Counted from the stretch's first letter, positions 18,047 to 28,401 are shown. The stretch: 64,000 nt of DNA from Planctomycetota bacterium (GCA_029259935.1 JAJDEH010000038.1:1-64000); one strand, 5' to 3'. The notes: generated by a model from the sequence alone, not told the origin. Numbers and translations: made by a program.

Positions 18047-20985
18047 TCAGACCCCTTGTTTCTCGCGTCTCTCAACTCCTGGCGGGCCATTGCGTTGGTT
18101 ACGTAGTTTTCCGTGTCTGGCGTGGTTGACGATGCCTTAAAGTAGACGGTTGCGGCATCCGGTTGGCCGGAAAATGCCAGAAATTTTCCCACGAAGTAGT
18201 TTAGATTGACGCGATCTTCGCTGTTGGCGTCCTCCAGCAACTTGGCAAAGGTCGTGGTATTGAATGTCGTCGCCTCGTCGTTCACCGCCGCCAGCATTAG
18301 GCCGGCGAGTTGTTGGCTTTTCGCTTGAGTTGCGTCCGTGTTATTCGAAATCGTTTTCAGAATCTCGTCTCGCTGTTGTTTTCGACCCAGCTTGTGTGCC
18401 AACACGGCGGCAAACAAGCCGTTGTAGCATCGGCTGCGCGCGTCGCTCACGTTGTCGGTGGCTTGGGCGAAAATGCTTAGCGCCCGTTCGTATTCTTCAA
18501 GCAACATCAGTTGACAGCCAGCCGCGAACCTTTGATTCCACGGCAAGGATTTCGCTTCTTGCTCGATCTTACTGACTCGCAGCGCGATGAACTGAGGGTC
18601 GTTGCGGTCGTGATTCCGGAGCCAATCGATGTATGCGTCCGCCGAGGAAGGGTAACGATCGGCCATGCGGCTATACCACAACTGGGCCCGATCGAGATCG
18701 CCTTTTCCCTGGTTGCATTGAACGGCGCATCGCATTGCCCACTGGGCGTAGGACTCGGCGGCCGCCTCGGCATAGGGAAGAGCGCGGTCCCACTCCTTTT
18801 TTCCCATGAAGTGTTCGGCAATGTCGACGCGAATTCTGCCGTGTTCGAGGCCAATGGGCGGCAGCTTCAAATATCGTTCGAGTGTCGCGAGCCAGTTATC
18901 AATATCTCCTTCGAATTTGTGCCAATCGGCGAGGCGACTTACGGCGGAATAGTCCGGAGATAAGCGAACGTACTCCTCCAGAAATTTCTTTTGCACACCC
19001 TGCATCGGCGGAGATTCGGCCAGCGCGCGAAGCACGGCTGGATGGTGGCGATAGGGCTTCGTCAGTTCCTCTACCTCCTCTTTCGACAGTTTGCCGTCGG
19101 ACTTGATCTTGAATGCGATACCGACGGGAGAATGCTTGCTGATCTCCAGAATTTGTTCAGCGACTTTCAGCCGGTCCGCCTTTTCTCTCGTCGCGTGCAT
19201 CCGCAACGTCAAGGCGCGATGCGTCTGATCGATGGGTGGCTTCTCCGATCGGCGAATGTTGTTGAACTGTCGACGGTCGATATCCTCGACGGAAGCCAGC
19301 AATTTCAGTTGGGCTTGCGGCGGTAAACTGCTTCGATGCAGATTGGACAACGTGGAATTCATTAGCTCCGCCAACTGTGCGTCGTCGTAGCCCGTCATAT
19401 TTACAAATTTTTGATAGGGATGAGATTCGATCAAAGGAGCGACTTCGCGAAGATAATTGTCGACGGGGACCGACCACATATGGTGCATGAAGTGGGCCCG
19501 CGTCCAGACATGGCAGAAATTCGTTTCCGCGGTCAACTTCGCCAGCACTTGCCAAGAAAACTCGTTTCCGTCTTTGGTTCCCTGGCTGTGTAGTTCCGCG
19601 ACAAGGTTCGCGGCGTTGACTACTTCGTCTTCGCCCACGTCGAGCAATTCTTTGGCCGATTCGGGTAGTCCCGGCAGACGTGGCATCTGTTGTCGCAGCA
19701 TCGCCTCGTGCATCGCCGGTCCGTACTCGGTAATACGATGGAGCATGGACACACCTGACACGTCGTACATGCCGTCGACAACACGAAAGCAAAATGGGTT
19801 CTTGTTGAGCGCTTGGAATGCACTTTCGATGGTCCGCCGAGGCGTTTCTCTGTTTTCCAGAGTCAAGAAATGGAATACGGCAGCCAAGGGCCCGTATTGT
19901 TCGTCGTCGAATTCCTGGGCGAGGTGCTCAAAATCAAACCGGCACAGAAGGTCCAGCAGTTTGACCCAGGCGGCCGTCCGCCGGTTGCCGTCGTCTGCCG
20001 CTTCGCCCAAAGCTTCCGCGGCGGCCAAGTCGAGCAGAGCATGATTATGCAGCCCCGTCAGAGCCAAGGCGTAGGCCCGATGCTGGAGCGACGCCGGATT
20101 CTTGGGCAAGCGGACGACCAGGCGTTGGGCGTACAGCAACGAGCACGCCTTGAACGCGCGGTGCATATCATTCCAATGATGTTCCGTTAGCATGCCCAGA
20201 TTGGCATAAGCCCGGACAAGATTGGCGATCGCGGTGTCGGATTCGCCTTCATGTTGAACCTGCTCATGAATACTTCGCACTAAGTAGAACTGCATGATGT
20301 GGTTGGCCCGCGCAAGCAATCGCTCCGAGGTGGCCATGACTTCGTCGGCGGTCTTTTTCTTACGCGGTGATACACCGGCCTTGCTCAACGCCTCGCGGAT
20401 CCCGTTGCGCGACCAATGCTCGGCCTGCTGTAAAACGGCCAAGTAGCGATCGCTGGACCTGCTAGGAAATTCGACCGACGATTCCCACAGCGGGGCGTTC
20501 TCTTCGCCGTCGGCGATCACACTCAGCTTGACCTTGATATCCGATCCCGGAATCTGCTCGGTCACCAATTCAAATTCGCGGCTCGCGGTGCCAACAGGCG
20601 ATCTCTCTCCCAATACCTCGTCGCGCGTCGTGAAACCGAACTCGTCGCGAGTCGCGATCATCAACGACTGACGAACGATTTCTTCACACAGTAGGTCATA
20701 TCTGACCGGCGCGTTCTGGTGAGCGGCTTTCCAGGCCGAGCAGTGTGCCACAGGTCGGCCCTCGTCCGGACTGAAAAGACGCAGCTTGCAAGTTCGCTGC
20801 GAAAGGTTTTTCGGACTTTCGTTGTGTTGCCCTGGCAAAGGGCCTGCATGGAAAAGAAAGACAATGAACACAAAAGACGCCGTGATTCGAACCGGCGATG
20901 TGGCGAACGCATTTCGCAAGAGTGGCCTAGGAATTGGACGGATAGACCGCGACTCGATCAAGCGGAAAAGAGACATTTTGCGCAT
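18043..20985 (-). CDS. Large secreted TPR-like protein
   Basis: The frame is open from 21162, but I prefer ATG 20985 (980 codons) because it follows GGGGAG closely and is soon followed by a signal-type segment (ASFVFIVFLFHAGPLPGQ). The body is nearly all alpha-helical. TPR-like units are clearest in the C-terminal third (for example KKEWDRALPYAEAAAESYAQ, and LDRAQLWYSRMADRYPSSADAY). It has no enzymatic motif, so a scaffold role in the periplasm-like compartment is likely. The downstream membrane gene overlaps its stop. The exact start is uncertain because several ATGs are close. Confidence 0.72.
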   Translation of the reverse strand: MRKMSLFRLIESRSIRPIPRPLLRNAFATSPVRITASFVFIVFLFHAGPLPGQHNESPKNLSQRTCKLRLFSPDEGRPVAHCSAWKAAHQNAPVRYDLLCEEIVRQSLMIATRDEFGFTTRDEVLGERSPVGTASREFELVTEQIPGSDIKVKLSVIADGEENAPLWESSVEFPSRSSDRYLAVLQQAEHWSRNGIREALSKAGVSPRKKKTADEVMATSERLLARANHIMQFYLVRSIHEQVQHEGESDTAIANLVRAYANLGMLTEHHWNDMHRAFKACSLLYAQRLVVRLPKNPASLQHRAYALALTGLHNHALLDLAAAEALGEAADDGNRRTAAWVKLLDLLCRFDFEHLAQEFDDEQYGPLAAVFHFLTLENRETPRRTIESAFQALNKNPFCFRVVDGMYDVSGVSMLHRITEYGPAMHEAMLRQQMPRLPGLPESAKELLDVGEDEVVNAANLVAELHSQGTKDGNEFSWQVLAKLTAETNFCHVWTRAHFMHHMWSVPVDNYLREVAPLIESHPYQKFVNMTGYDDAQLAELMNSTLSNLHRSSLPPQAQLKLLASVEDIDRRQFNNIRRSEKPPIDQTHRALTLRMHATREKADRLKVAEQILEISKHSPVGIAFKIKSDGKLSKEEVEELTKPYRHHPAVLRALAESPPMQGVQKKFLEEYVRLSPDYSAVSRLADWHKFEGDIDNWLATLERYLKLPPIGLEHGRIRVDIAEHFMGKKEWDRALPYAEAAAESYAQWAMRCAVQCNQGKGDLDRAQLWYSRMADRYPSSADAYIDWLRNHDRNDPQFIALRVSKIEQEAKSLPWNQRFAAGCQLMLLEEYERALSIFAQATDNVSDARSRCYNGLFAAVLAHKLGRKQQRDEILKTISNNTDATQAKSQQLAGLMLAAVNDEATTFNTTTFAKLLEDANSEDRVNLNYFVGKFLAFSGQPDAATVYFKASSTTPDTENYVTNAMARQELRDARNKGSE

Positions 20986-21190
20986 CGACTCCCCAAATAG
21001 ATCGGATTGGAACAAGTCGCAATTATCACCGATCCCGAGAAGTGGGGCAATCAACACGCGGCGAAGAGACGCCGGTTGCAGGACTTTTGAATTGGGCCAC
21101 GGTCGCGAGACGAGTGGCTGCGGGCGCCCGAAACAAATTCCGGTCGCGATGGTAGAAAACACCGCTTGCGCGGCGGCGTTGGTCTGTGGA

Positions 21191-22093
21191 CTATTTTTGT
21201 TTTTTCGCGACTGCTTCGTCGTGTGACATGCGTTGGGCGACGTTGCCGCTTCTGGTGCTGAAACGCAGGTCGCCTGTTTGCCGTGTCGCCGCGCGATGGC
21301 TCACAACGCCGGCTAGCTCAGAGAATCTCGCCTGCACCGCCGGGTCGATGTTTTGCAAACGACTGGCCAGATGTTGCACGCCCGGCCCGTTGGATTCCGA
21401 CAACTTGGAGACGCGCGAGACAAATCGTGCCGACTGTTGGAAGTTGTAGTCCGCCGTCCTGTTGACCAGCGGTTTCAAGGTGCGGGCCAGCAAATCGAGT
21501 CCGACGTTGTTGATCTGCAGGAACATGTCGAGCCGATTGGTGACATACGTTTGGCCACTTGGATCGCGGGAGTATCCCGACTTGAGGACTAGGACACAGC
21601 GACCGGACATTTTTCGCGCAAACATTCCCCCGTCATAGGTGCCTTCCGCGTAAATTACGTGCGTGTCGTCCGTGCCGTAAACCAGTTCGACGTTACAGTC
21701 CGTTCCCATGCCGTCGGTACCGCTGAGAGAATACGGACCGGTCCGCCGAGTTGAACATTTGGTGATCCCCATCACCTGCCAGATATCGACAATCACTTCG
21801 GGGTAGCGGACCAGGAACAGAAACATATCCGGGTCGCAATCCATGATTTCGAGCGGCATCCGGCGGTAGATCGACGCCTTGTTGACCACCGACGATATCT
21901 TCTGTTTCGACTCGGCATTCATTTCGGAGAATGGAATCGAACGGACGGCCTGTTCGCGCGCGGCGCGGCTCGATGTCGCCTGTGTCGGTGGCCCGCCGAA
22001 CGCAATGTCAGTGAACACGACCAGCAGCGATAAGGCTGCCAGCCATTTGCATCCAGGCCCCTGCCAGAGCCGCCTATGAGTTGCCTCGCCCAT
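21191..22093 (-). CDS. Secreted protein of unknown function
   Basis: 300 residues with a signal peptide (hydrophobic core WLAALSLLVVFTDIAFG). The mature part has a conserved-looking central region containing DCDPDMFLFLVRYPEVIVDIWQ, two Cys positions (ITKCS and TDCNV) and a VYGTDD turn, followed by a helical C-terminus. I think similar proteins occur in other planctomycetes, but I cannot name a family. A GGGGG-type purine run precedes the start. It lies upstream of the TPR gene on the same strand, 205 bases away. Confidence 0.65.
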   Translation of the reverse strand: MGEATHRRLWQGPGCKWLAALSLLVVFTDIAFGGPPTQATSSRAAREQAVRSIPFSEMNAESKQKISSVVNKASIYRRMPLEIMDCDPDMFLFLVRYPEVIVDIWQVMGITKCSTRRTGPYSLSGTDGMGTDCNVELVYGTDDTHVIYAEGTYDGGMFARKMSGRCVLVLKSGYSRDPSGQTYVTNRLDMFLQINNVGLDLLARTLKPLVNRTADYNFQQSARFVSRVSKLSESNGPGVQHLASRLQNIDPAVQARFSELAGVVSHRAATRQTGDLRFSTRSGNVAQRMSHDEAVAKKQK

Positions 22094-22418
22094 CGTCCCC
22101 CCCGGTCGATCGTGCTAGGTGGTTTGCCGCCTGCCGTACGGCCATCGCTTTGGCCGTATTCGCAACAAACGCATGGAATTCGGATAGATCGGCAAAGTTT
22201 ACCGGTCCTAAGGATAATTCGGTCGCCTGGATGCTTGGTCCACAGTTAATTTCGGCACGGCGAGCCATGAATATCCTGCTGGCATGCAAGCGATTCCGAT
22301 GCTGTCGGTCGGATTGACCTTGCCGGCATGGGTTGATTCCCAGAGAATCCCGCGCCGCCCGCGAATCTTGTGGAGTCGGCAAGGTTCGATTCCGTCAACG
22401 CAATTTCTGGTGTTAATG
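22094..22418. other. Intergenic region between divergent hypotheticals
   Basis: No gene is supported. Overlapping frames on both strands exist here but lack ribosome-binding sites and have low-complexity Arg-rich translations. It should contain two divergent promoters; none is recognisable. Confidence 0.45.
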
Positions 22419-23597
22419 ATGTCTAATCGGCGTCTCAAGGTAAGAGGGTGGCTGGCGATCATCACAGGGATTTCGCTCAGTTGCACGTTGATCATTTTGA
22501 TGGCCATTCCCGGACTCAACCCGATGACGGCGCTGGCGAATTATTTGGGCGATCAGCTAGCGACTATTCCGGAAGACGAAGTGGGCCCGCAACTGCGCCG
22601 GCTGGGGACTCTCGGGGACCCTTCGATTCCCGTTTTGGTCCGCGCGATGGCCAGCGAACGAGAAGTCGTCGCCGAAACGGCGGTCCTTGTGATCCGTGAA
22701 AACCTCAACGCTTGGCAATCCCTGCCGACCGACCGCTCGTCGAAGAAGGTCGCGATACTGGCCGAGCATTTGGCACTGCAAGCGGATTCATTCGGACCGT
22801 CCGGTCGCATCGCTGCCGGGAATTTGATCACCGAGATCTTGATTTGGCCAGTCGACCGGAAGGCGATCGACAATCATCAATTGATAGTAAATTGCGAAGT
22901 TGTCTTGCGGTTACCAGTGGAGGAACCGGTGGCGTCCGTCGCTAGTCTGGAGGACGCCAATCCAATCAAGATTCAAGCCGGTCGACCTAATGGCATTGGC
23001 CAGAGCGATTCACCCACGGCGGATCTGCCGGCCGAAATTATCAAGACGCCCAGCCTGCCTTCCACTGGCCTGCCGGAAGTTCCTGATACGACGGATGGCC
23101 GGCCGGAGTACCCATTTGAAGTTCCGGCACCACGACAACTCGTTCCTTTAAATGAGCAGCCCTTGGAAATCCCCACCGACCTGCCGCCGATTCCCACCGA
23201 CGCGGCGAGGGCGGACACGCCGACGGGCACCACCCAACTAGCAACTCTAGATCATGTATCCGTGATGAAATACCTGCGATCCCCGGACGAGCAAACCGCC
23301 CAGGCAGCCGTCACGGAGCTTCAAGGACGAGGATTTCGCGACAGCGACATATCGCTGGCAACCAGGCTCGTTCATCCCGATCCGGTCGTGCGAATCGAAC
23401 TCGCTAGAAACCTGCCTCGGATCAGCGGAGTCGATTCACGCCGATGGCTGGTTTGGCTAAGCGAGGACGCGGCGGCCAGTGTTCGAAGCGAGGCAGTTTC
23501 GATCTTGGCGACCAGCCGCGACCCGGCAATCCAAAAGCACTTGCGAGAACTTGCCCGCCGCGAGTCAGATCCCGACGTGCTGCAACATCTGCGTTGA
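22419..23597 (+). CDS. Membrane-anchored HEAT-repeat protein
   Basis: 392 residues from ATG 22419 (ATG 22416 is adjacent). A single N-terminal membrane anchor (GWLAIITGISLSCTLIILMAI) is followed by HEAT-like units (LRRLGTLGDPSIPVLVRAM; VAETAVLVI). A Pro-rich linker (about residues 180-265) leads to a second set of HEAT units (AAVTELQGRGFRDSDI; VRSEAVSILATSRDPAIQ). There is no catalytic motif. It is probably a protein-binding scaffold exposed outside the cytoplasmic membrane. It is one of three HEAT-type proteins in the window. Confidence 0.7.
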   Translation: MSNRRLKVRGWLAIITGISLSCTLIILMAIPGLNPMTALANYLGDQLATIPEDEVGPQLRRLGTLGDPSIPVLVRAMASEREVVAETAVLVIRENLNAWQSLPTDRSSKKVAILAEHLALQADSFGPSGRIAAGNLITEILIWPVDRKAIDNHQLIVNCEVVLRLPVEEPVASVASLEDANPIKIQAGRPNGIGQSDSPTADLPAEIIKTPSLPSTGLPEVPDTTDGRPEYPFEVPAPRQLVPLNEQPLEIPTDLPPIPTDAARADTPTGTTQLATLDHVSVMKYLRSPDEQTAQAAVTELQGRGFRDSDISLATRLVHPDPVVRIELARNLPRISGVDSRRWLVWLSEDAAASVRSEAVSILATSRDPAIQKHLRELARRESDPDVLQHLR

Positions 23598-23713
23598 TTC
23601 TGCCTTGGCGGACTCGGTCTACTTTCGTTTTCGCAATAACGGACTACGTCTTCTTCATGCGCTTGCTTACGAGGATCACCAGAGCGTAATCGGCTGTCGC
23701 ACGTGTAATATTG

Positions 23714-24772
23714 CTACGGAATAAACTGGCTGCTCTCGTTTAGGCTCAATGCGAATTCGGCCAGCAGATCGGCGGCTCGGTCGATGTCGGTGAGCGAAAT
23801 CATTTCCACCGCGCTGTGCATGTAGCGGTTGGGGATCGCAACCAGGCCTGTCGCCACTCCGGCCCGGGTGATCTGAATGGTGTTCGAATCGTTTGGTGCC
23901 GCGCGGCCCAAGGCGGATAACTGAAACGGAATCTCTTTTTCCTCGGACAAGCCAACGAGCTGGTCCACGACAATAGGGTTCATGTTGGGGCCGCGAAAAA
24001 TGACGGGGCCTTGTCCCAATTGGATGTTTCCCTGGAATCGCTTGTCAATCGTCGGGCAATCGGTCGCATGCGTGACGTCGACCGCGATTCCGACGTGCGG
24101 GTCGATGCTGTAGGCACTGGTTTGAGCGCCCCGGAGTCCAATCTCTTCTTGTACCGTGGAAACCGCGTAGAGCGCGCAGTTGAGCGACTTCTTGCTGGCT
24201 CGGCGCAGCGCTTCCATCACAACCCACACTCCGACCGTGTCGTCCATACCCGGCGCGTTCGCCAAGCCGTTCCGCATTTCCTGATAGCCCAGTTCGAGCG
24301 TCACGGGATCACCAACACGTACTAGCCCGGCGGCTTCGTCTTGATCTTTGGCTCCGATGTCCAGCCACAACTCCTTGGCTTTAACGACTTGCTTGCGTTC
24401 ATTTTCTTCCAGCAGATGAATGGCCTTGCGGGCAATCACGGCCGGAATCGGGCCGTCGGAAGCCCAAATCGTCATCCGTTGGCCGAGCAATTGCTGAGGA
24501 TCCCAGCCACCAATGGTTTGCGTGTAGATGAATCCGTCGTCGTCGATGTGCGAAACGAGCAAGCCGATTTGGTCGCAATGGCCGGCCAGCATGACTCGCA
24601 GCGGTGCATCGGCATTGGCGACCGCGATCACGTTGCCATGTACGTCGGTTGTAATCTTGTCGGCGAACGGTTCGGCGTATTCGCGGACGACGTGCTGAAT
24701 TCGCCCCTCATATCCGGAGGGACTTGGAGTTTCCAATAGACGCTGCAAGAATTCCTGGGCTTGGGATTCCAT
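23714..24772 (-). CDS. M42-family metallo-aminopeptidase
   Basis: 352 residues, the normal length. The two-metal centre is complete: His65 and Asp67 (GHCDQ), Asp177 (GMDD), catalytic Glu209 and Glu210 (QEEIG), Asp232 (VDVTH) and His319 (YMHSAVE). Family members are large cytoplasmic tetrahedral complexes that trim peptides left by proteases, and were formerly annotated as endoglucanases or glutamyl aminopeptidases. There is no signal peptide. It is divergent from the phosphoglycerate mutase gene, so there is no operon partner. Confidence 0.93.
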   Translation of the reverse strand: MESQAQEFLQRLLETPSPSGYEGRIQHVVREYAEPFADKITTDVHGNVIAVANADAPLRVMLAGHCDQIGLLVSHIDDDGFIYTQTIGGWDPQQLLGQRMTIWASDGPIPAVIARKAIHLLEENERKQVVKAKELWLDIGAKDQDEAAGLVRVGDPVTLELGYQEMRNGLANAPGMDDTVGVWVVMEALRRASKKSLNCALYAVSTVQEEIGLRGAQTSAYSIDPHVGIAVDVTHATDCPTIDKRFQGNIQLGQGPVIFRGPNMNPIVVDQLVGLSEEKEIPFQLSALGRAAPNDSNTIQITRAGVATGLVAIPNRYMHSAVEMISLTDIDRAADLLAEFALSLNESSQFIP

Positions 24773-24997
24773 GTTGATTCTCAGTTTGTTTCATTCCTAG
24801 GCTAACAATTTCCCGGGGCCGCGAAGCCAGGCTTGGGTTCCCCAAGTCAGGACACTACCTGATTGCCGGGTAGCTGCCAAGAACCGCTTGACGGTCTTCG
24901 TTTCGAGTCCCTACGATGGCGGGTTCGGTAGGAGTACAAAATCCTAGTCAAGCAGCCCGGATTTTCGGTTGCCAATTGTGAGAGCGGTTTCGCGGTC

Positions 24998-26200
24998 ATG
25001 AAATACGTCATCGTCATTCCAGATGGCTGCGCCGACGAGCCACAAGAATCGTTGGGGGGAAAGACTCCCTTGCAAGCGGCCAACATTCCGGCGATGGACG
25101 AGATTGCGGCAGCCGGAGTCGTCGGTCGATCAAACAACGTTCCGGCCCACTTACCGGCCGGTTCCGCCGTCGCCAATATGAGTCTGTTGGGATACGACCC
25201 CGTGGCCAACTTCACGGGTCGCGCGCCGTTGGAAGCCGCCGCCCAGGGAATTGAACTGGGCCCCGACGACTGGGCCATTCGCTGTAACCTAGTGACGATT
25301 GAAGATCAGGTAATGCGTGACTTCACGGCGGGCCATGTCAGCAGCGAGGAAGCCCGCGAGTTGTTGACGGCGGCTCAGAACGAATTGACGGGCGGCCATC
25401 TTCAATACGTTCCGGGAGTCAGTTATCGCAACCTGTTGATTTTCCGAGACGCGAATCAGACTGCTCCGTTTTCCAACGAGACTCGCGCTACCCCTCCGCA
25501 CGATTTGACGGATAAGTCGGTTGCCGATGATTACCCAAGGGGCCCTGGCAGCGACTTATTAACCGACCTGATGAGCGACAGCGTTTCCCTATTCGCCGAC
25601 CATCCGGTCAATATGGCGCGGTGCGAAAGTGGAAAACTTCCGGCCACGAATGTTTGGCTGTGGGGAATCGGCAAGACGCCCCAGTTAAGATCCTTCCAAG
25701 AGGTTTACGGCAAGAGCGGGAAGATGATTACCGCCGTCGATTTGTTGCGTGGCATCGCGGCGCTGATTGGTTGGGAGCGGATCGAGGTCCCCGGCGCGAC
25801 GGGCTACACCGACACCGACTATGCCGCGAAAGGCCGTTATGCTCTGGAGGCACTTTCGTCCACCGACTTGCTGTGCGTGCATGTCGAGGCGACGGACGAA
25901 GCTTCTCACGAAGGCGATGTGACGGCCAAGGTTAAAGCACTCGAAGAAATCGATCAGCACATTGTTCGACCACTGCTGGATGAGTTGCGTTCGCGCGGTG
26001 AGTATCGGATTCTAATCTCGCCCGATCATCCCACGCCACTACGGACGAAGACCCACAGCCATGGCTTCGTGCCTTGGACGATCGCCGGTTCGGGAGTCGC
26101 GCGCGACGAGCATTCGACCTATGACGAAGTGGCTGCCGGGGCGTCGGAAGTGGCGTTTGACGAGGGTTGGAGACTAATGGGCTACTTTCTGGACGGCTAG
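24998..26200 (+). CDS. apgM: Cofactor-independent phosphoglycerate mutase, archaeal type
   Basis: 400 residues from ATG 24998. It opens with YVIVIPDGCAD (metal-binding Asp9) and contains AGSAVANMSLLGYDP, with Ser56 as the phospho-acceptor of the alkaline-phosphatase superfamily. The C-terminal metal site is seen in HVEATDEASHEGD and SPDHPTP followed by HSHGFVPW. The enzyme interconverts 3- and 2-phosphoglycerate in glycolysis. This aPGAM form is shorter than the common bacterial GpmI and is typical of archaea and some bacterial lineages. A Gfo/Idh gene starts 37 bases downstream. Confidence 0.93.
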   Translation: MKYVIVIPDGCADEPQESLGGKTPLQAANIPAMDEIAAAGVVGRSNNVPAHLPAGSAVANMSLLGYDPVANFTGRAPLEAAAQGIELGPDDWAIRCNLVTIEDQVMRDFTAGHVSSEEARELLTAAQNELTGGHLQYVPGVSYRNLLIFRDANQTAPFSNETRATPPHDLTDKSVADDYPRGPGSDLLTDLMSDSVSLFADHPVNMARCESGKLPATNVWLWGIGKTPQLRSFQEVYGKSGKMITAVDLLRGIAALIGWERIEVPGATGYTDTDYAAKGRYALEALSSTDLLCVHVEATDEASHEGDVTAKVKALEEIDQHIVRPLLDELRSRGEYRILISPDHPTPLRTKTHSHGFVPWTIAGSGVARDEHSTYDEVAAGASEVAFDEGWRLMGYFLDG

Positions 26201-26236
26201 AAAAAGTCGTTCGCAAACGATCGTATAGGTAATGTC

Positions 26237-27346
26237 ATGAAGTTTGGCATCGGTATTCTGGGGGCCACGGGTTTCATCGGAACTCCCTATCGCGAGGAAA
26301 TTCGCCAATCTCCACAACAGGCAAGCATCGTGGCTTTGTGTGCGCGTCGGCGCGATCGTCTCGACGTGGCGGCTGAATTGGATGGCGCGAAGGTCGCCAC
26401 GCAACGATGGGAGGATGTCGTCAATCACCAGGATGTGAACTTGGTGGTGGTGGCAACCCCCGATTCACTGCACCATCAGGCGGTCATGGCTTGCGCGGCC
26501 GCGGGCAAGCATGTGTTCTGTGAAAAGCCGATCGGGGTGAACGCCCGTGAAGCTGAGGAAATGTGGAACGCATTTCGGGACGCTCGACTGGGGCACTATG
26601 TTCCCTTCTGGACCCGATATGTTCCCGTCATGCAGCGGGCGCGTGAGATCGTCCGGGCTGGTCGATTGGGTGAAATCAAGGCCGCCATTTATCGCTGGCA
26701 CAATCCTCGGCCCGTTGCCATGCCATTTACGTGGCGTGATGACGCCCAACTCTCCGCCGCCGGCAGCATCGCGGATGTGGGCTCGCACGCTTACGACGCG
26801 GTGCGCTGGATCTTGGGTGAGGAAGCTTGTCGCGTGCTGGCCCATGCCGAAGTGTTGACGCGTGACAAGCCGGATCTGGGCGAGATCGACCTGACCGAAG
26901 CACTCGAGTGGGGGCAAGAGCACGCTCGCTCCGATTCGTCGGCGACAAGACAGGCCACCGCGGTCGACTACGCGAATATCATCTGGCAATTCCCGTCCGG
27001 CTGTGTCGGCTCGCTGATTCTTTCGCATTCGCCCGTGTTACGAAAAGGTTTTTCACCCGAAGTGGAACTCCATGGCACCGAGGCGTCCCTGTCCATCGAT
27101 CGCATCGATCACCGACTGCTAATGTCGGGGCAGGGTGATGAGATCATGGTCGAAGCGGAACTTCCATTCGATGGTTTCGGCAATCGATTCGGGAAGTACG
27201 TGTTTCCCGCAATTCAAAAGAGAATGGTGGGCGAAGCCTGCGACGACCCGGGACTGGAAGACGGCTGGCACAACCAGAGGTTCACCGATGCGGCGGTAAG
27301 CTCGGCCCAGCGCGGACAATGGGTTGAAATAGAACCTCTGGCTTAG
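26237..27346 (+). CDS. Gfo/Idh/MocA-family oxidoreductase
   Basis: 369 residues with an N-terminal Rossmann fold (GILGATGFIG) and the family CEKPIG motif at about residues 97-102, whose Lys is catalytic. The C-terminal domain has the GSIADVGSHAYD signature that positions the catalytic His. Family members use NAD(P)H to oxidise or reduce sugars and derivatives such as inositols or N-acetyl sugars. The substrate is not deducible. It may be co-transcribed with apgM and with the nucleotidyltransferase-like gene 150 bases downstream. Confidence 0.9.
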   Translation: MKFGIGILGATGFIGTPYREEIRQSPQQASIVALCARRRDRLDVAAELDGAKVATQRWEDVVNHQDVNLVVVATPDSLHHQAVMACAAAGKHVFCEKPIGVNAREAEEMWNAFRDARLGHYVPFWTRYVPVMQRAREIVRAGRLGEIKAAIYRWHNPRPVAMPFTWRDDAQLSAAGSIADVGSHAYDAVRWILGEEACRVLAHAEVLTRDKPDLGEIDLTEALEWGQEHARSDSSATRQATAVDYANIIWQFPSGCVGSLILSHSPVLRKGFSPEVELHGTEASLSIDRIDHRLLMSGQGDEIMVEAELPFDGFGNRFGKYVFPAIQKRMVGEACDDPGLEDGWHNQRFTDAAVSSAQRGQWVEIEPLA

Positions 27347-27496
27347 CTGCAGCTTGCGACGGAATGCACGTTTTTCAGCTAGCCCGCGTTCGTATTGACC
27401 CGGAAATCCAACTGCTGCTAGACTCCAAATCATCGCAGTCAGAAACTTCCGCGATCACGCCAAGCACCAAGCTTTTCCCACCAATGAGGCACGCGG

Positions 27497-28240
27497 ATGG
27501 TGAAAACCCTCGGGATAGTTGAGATCTGTCCGCCCCAATCTCCTCTCTCTCCCACGGAGATTCCGGCGGAACTCGCCTTACGACGGTTTGGCGATTCGAC
27601 GTTGCTTGAATGGGTCGCCCGCCGAGCCACCGATTGCCAGTGGATTGATCGGGTGGTGGTCTCCTGTGGTAACGATCAGGACAAGAAGGCCATCCAAGAG
27701 ATTGTCCCGGCGGACGTGGCCGTGTTTGCCGCCGGACAGCCCGACCCGCTGGCTTGTTTCGCGGCCACCGTCAGGCAGTTCGCCGCTGAAGCCGCGGTTC
27801 GAATTGACGTCAATAGTCCATTTATCGATCCCACGCTAATTGACCGTCTTGTTGCATCGGCCCAGTCGCAAGCGGGAAATGACTACGCCAGCTTTTGTTT
27901 CAGCAACGGACGCCCCGTGGTGCAAGCCAGATTTGGAATGTTCGCCGAGTGGTGTTCGGCGTCAGCCATCACGCAAGCGGACCAGGCAGCCCGTGAACCC
28001 AGCGATCGGCGGATCTCGACCCGCTACTTGTACACGCATCCGGAGATGTTTCAAACGCGGTTGCTGCCGGTGCCTGAAAAACTAACGCGAGAGGCGCTGC
28101 GCGCGGGAGGAAGTGTTTCCGAAGATTGGGACGACGCACAAGCGATCTACGAAGCCCTGGGTCCCGAACGACTCGAATGGAATTGTATCGCGGAAATTTT
28201 GGATCAACAAACGGGCGTGAGGAAACCGATTTCCAACTAA
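27497..28240 (+). CDS. SpsF/CMP-sugar-synthetase-like nucleotidyltransferase
   Basis: 247 residues with a GT-A-type nucleotide-binding fold pattern: TLGIVEI strand, the IPAELALRRFGDSTLLEWVARRA helix region, VVVSCGND, and RIDVNSPFIDPTLIDRLV, which matches the acidic-motif and helix region of SpsF-like cytidylyltransferases. The usual RMxSxRLPGK nucleotide-grip motif is replaced by a Pro-rich stretch, so activity may be altered or lost. It sits between a sugar-type oxidoreductase and a HAD protein, which would suit a surface-sugar activation step. The family call is moderate and the function is inferred. Confidence 0.6.
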   Translation: MVKTLGIVEICPPQSPLSPTEIPAELALRRFGDSTLLEWVARRATDCQWIDRVVVSCGNDQDKKAIQEIVPADVAVFAAGQPDPLACFAATVRQFAAEAAVRIDVNSPFIDPTLIDRLVASAQSQAGNDYASFCFSNGRPVVQARFGMFAEWCSASAITQADQAAREPSDRRISTRYLYTHPEMFQTRLLPVPEKLTREALRAGGSVSEDWDDAQAIYEALGPERLEWNCIAEILDQQTGVRKPISN

Positions 28241-28401
28241 GACGTCCGTCGACTCGGACCCATTGGAAACTACCGGTCGCCCGTGGGAAACCGCTCGCGT
28301 TGATCGCTAAAACTTGACTCAATGTTACCAAGTTTTCACCCTGATGTAGTTCACTCCTAAGCAGTCAAATCACTTCGGTGTTCGAAAGGATTCGAGCTAC
28401 G

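Noticed and set aside
22081..22382. Overlapping short ORFs on both strands
   Set aside because: No ribosome-binding sites, Arg/Ala-rich shadow-like translations, and they overlap the divergent promoter region.
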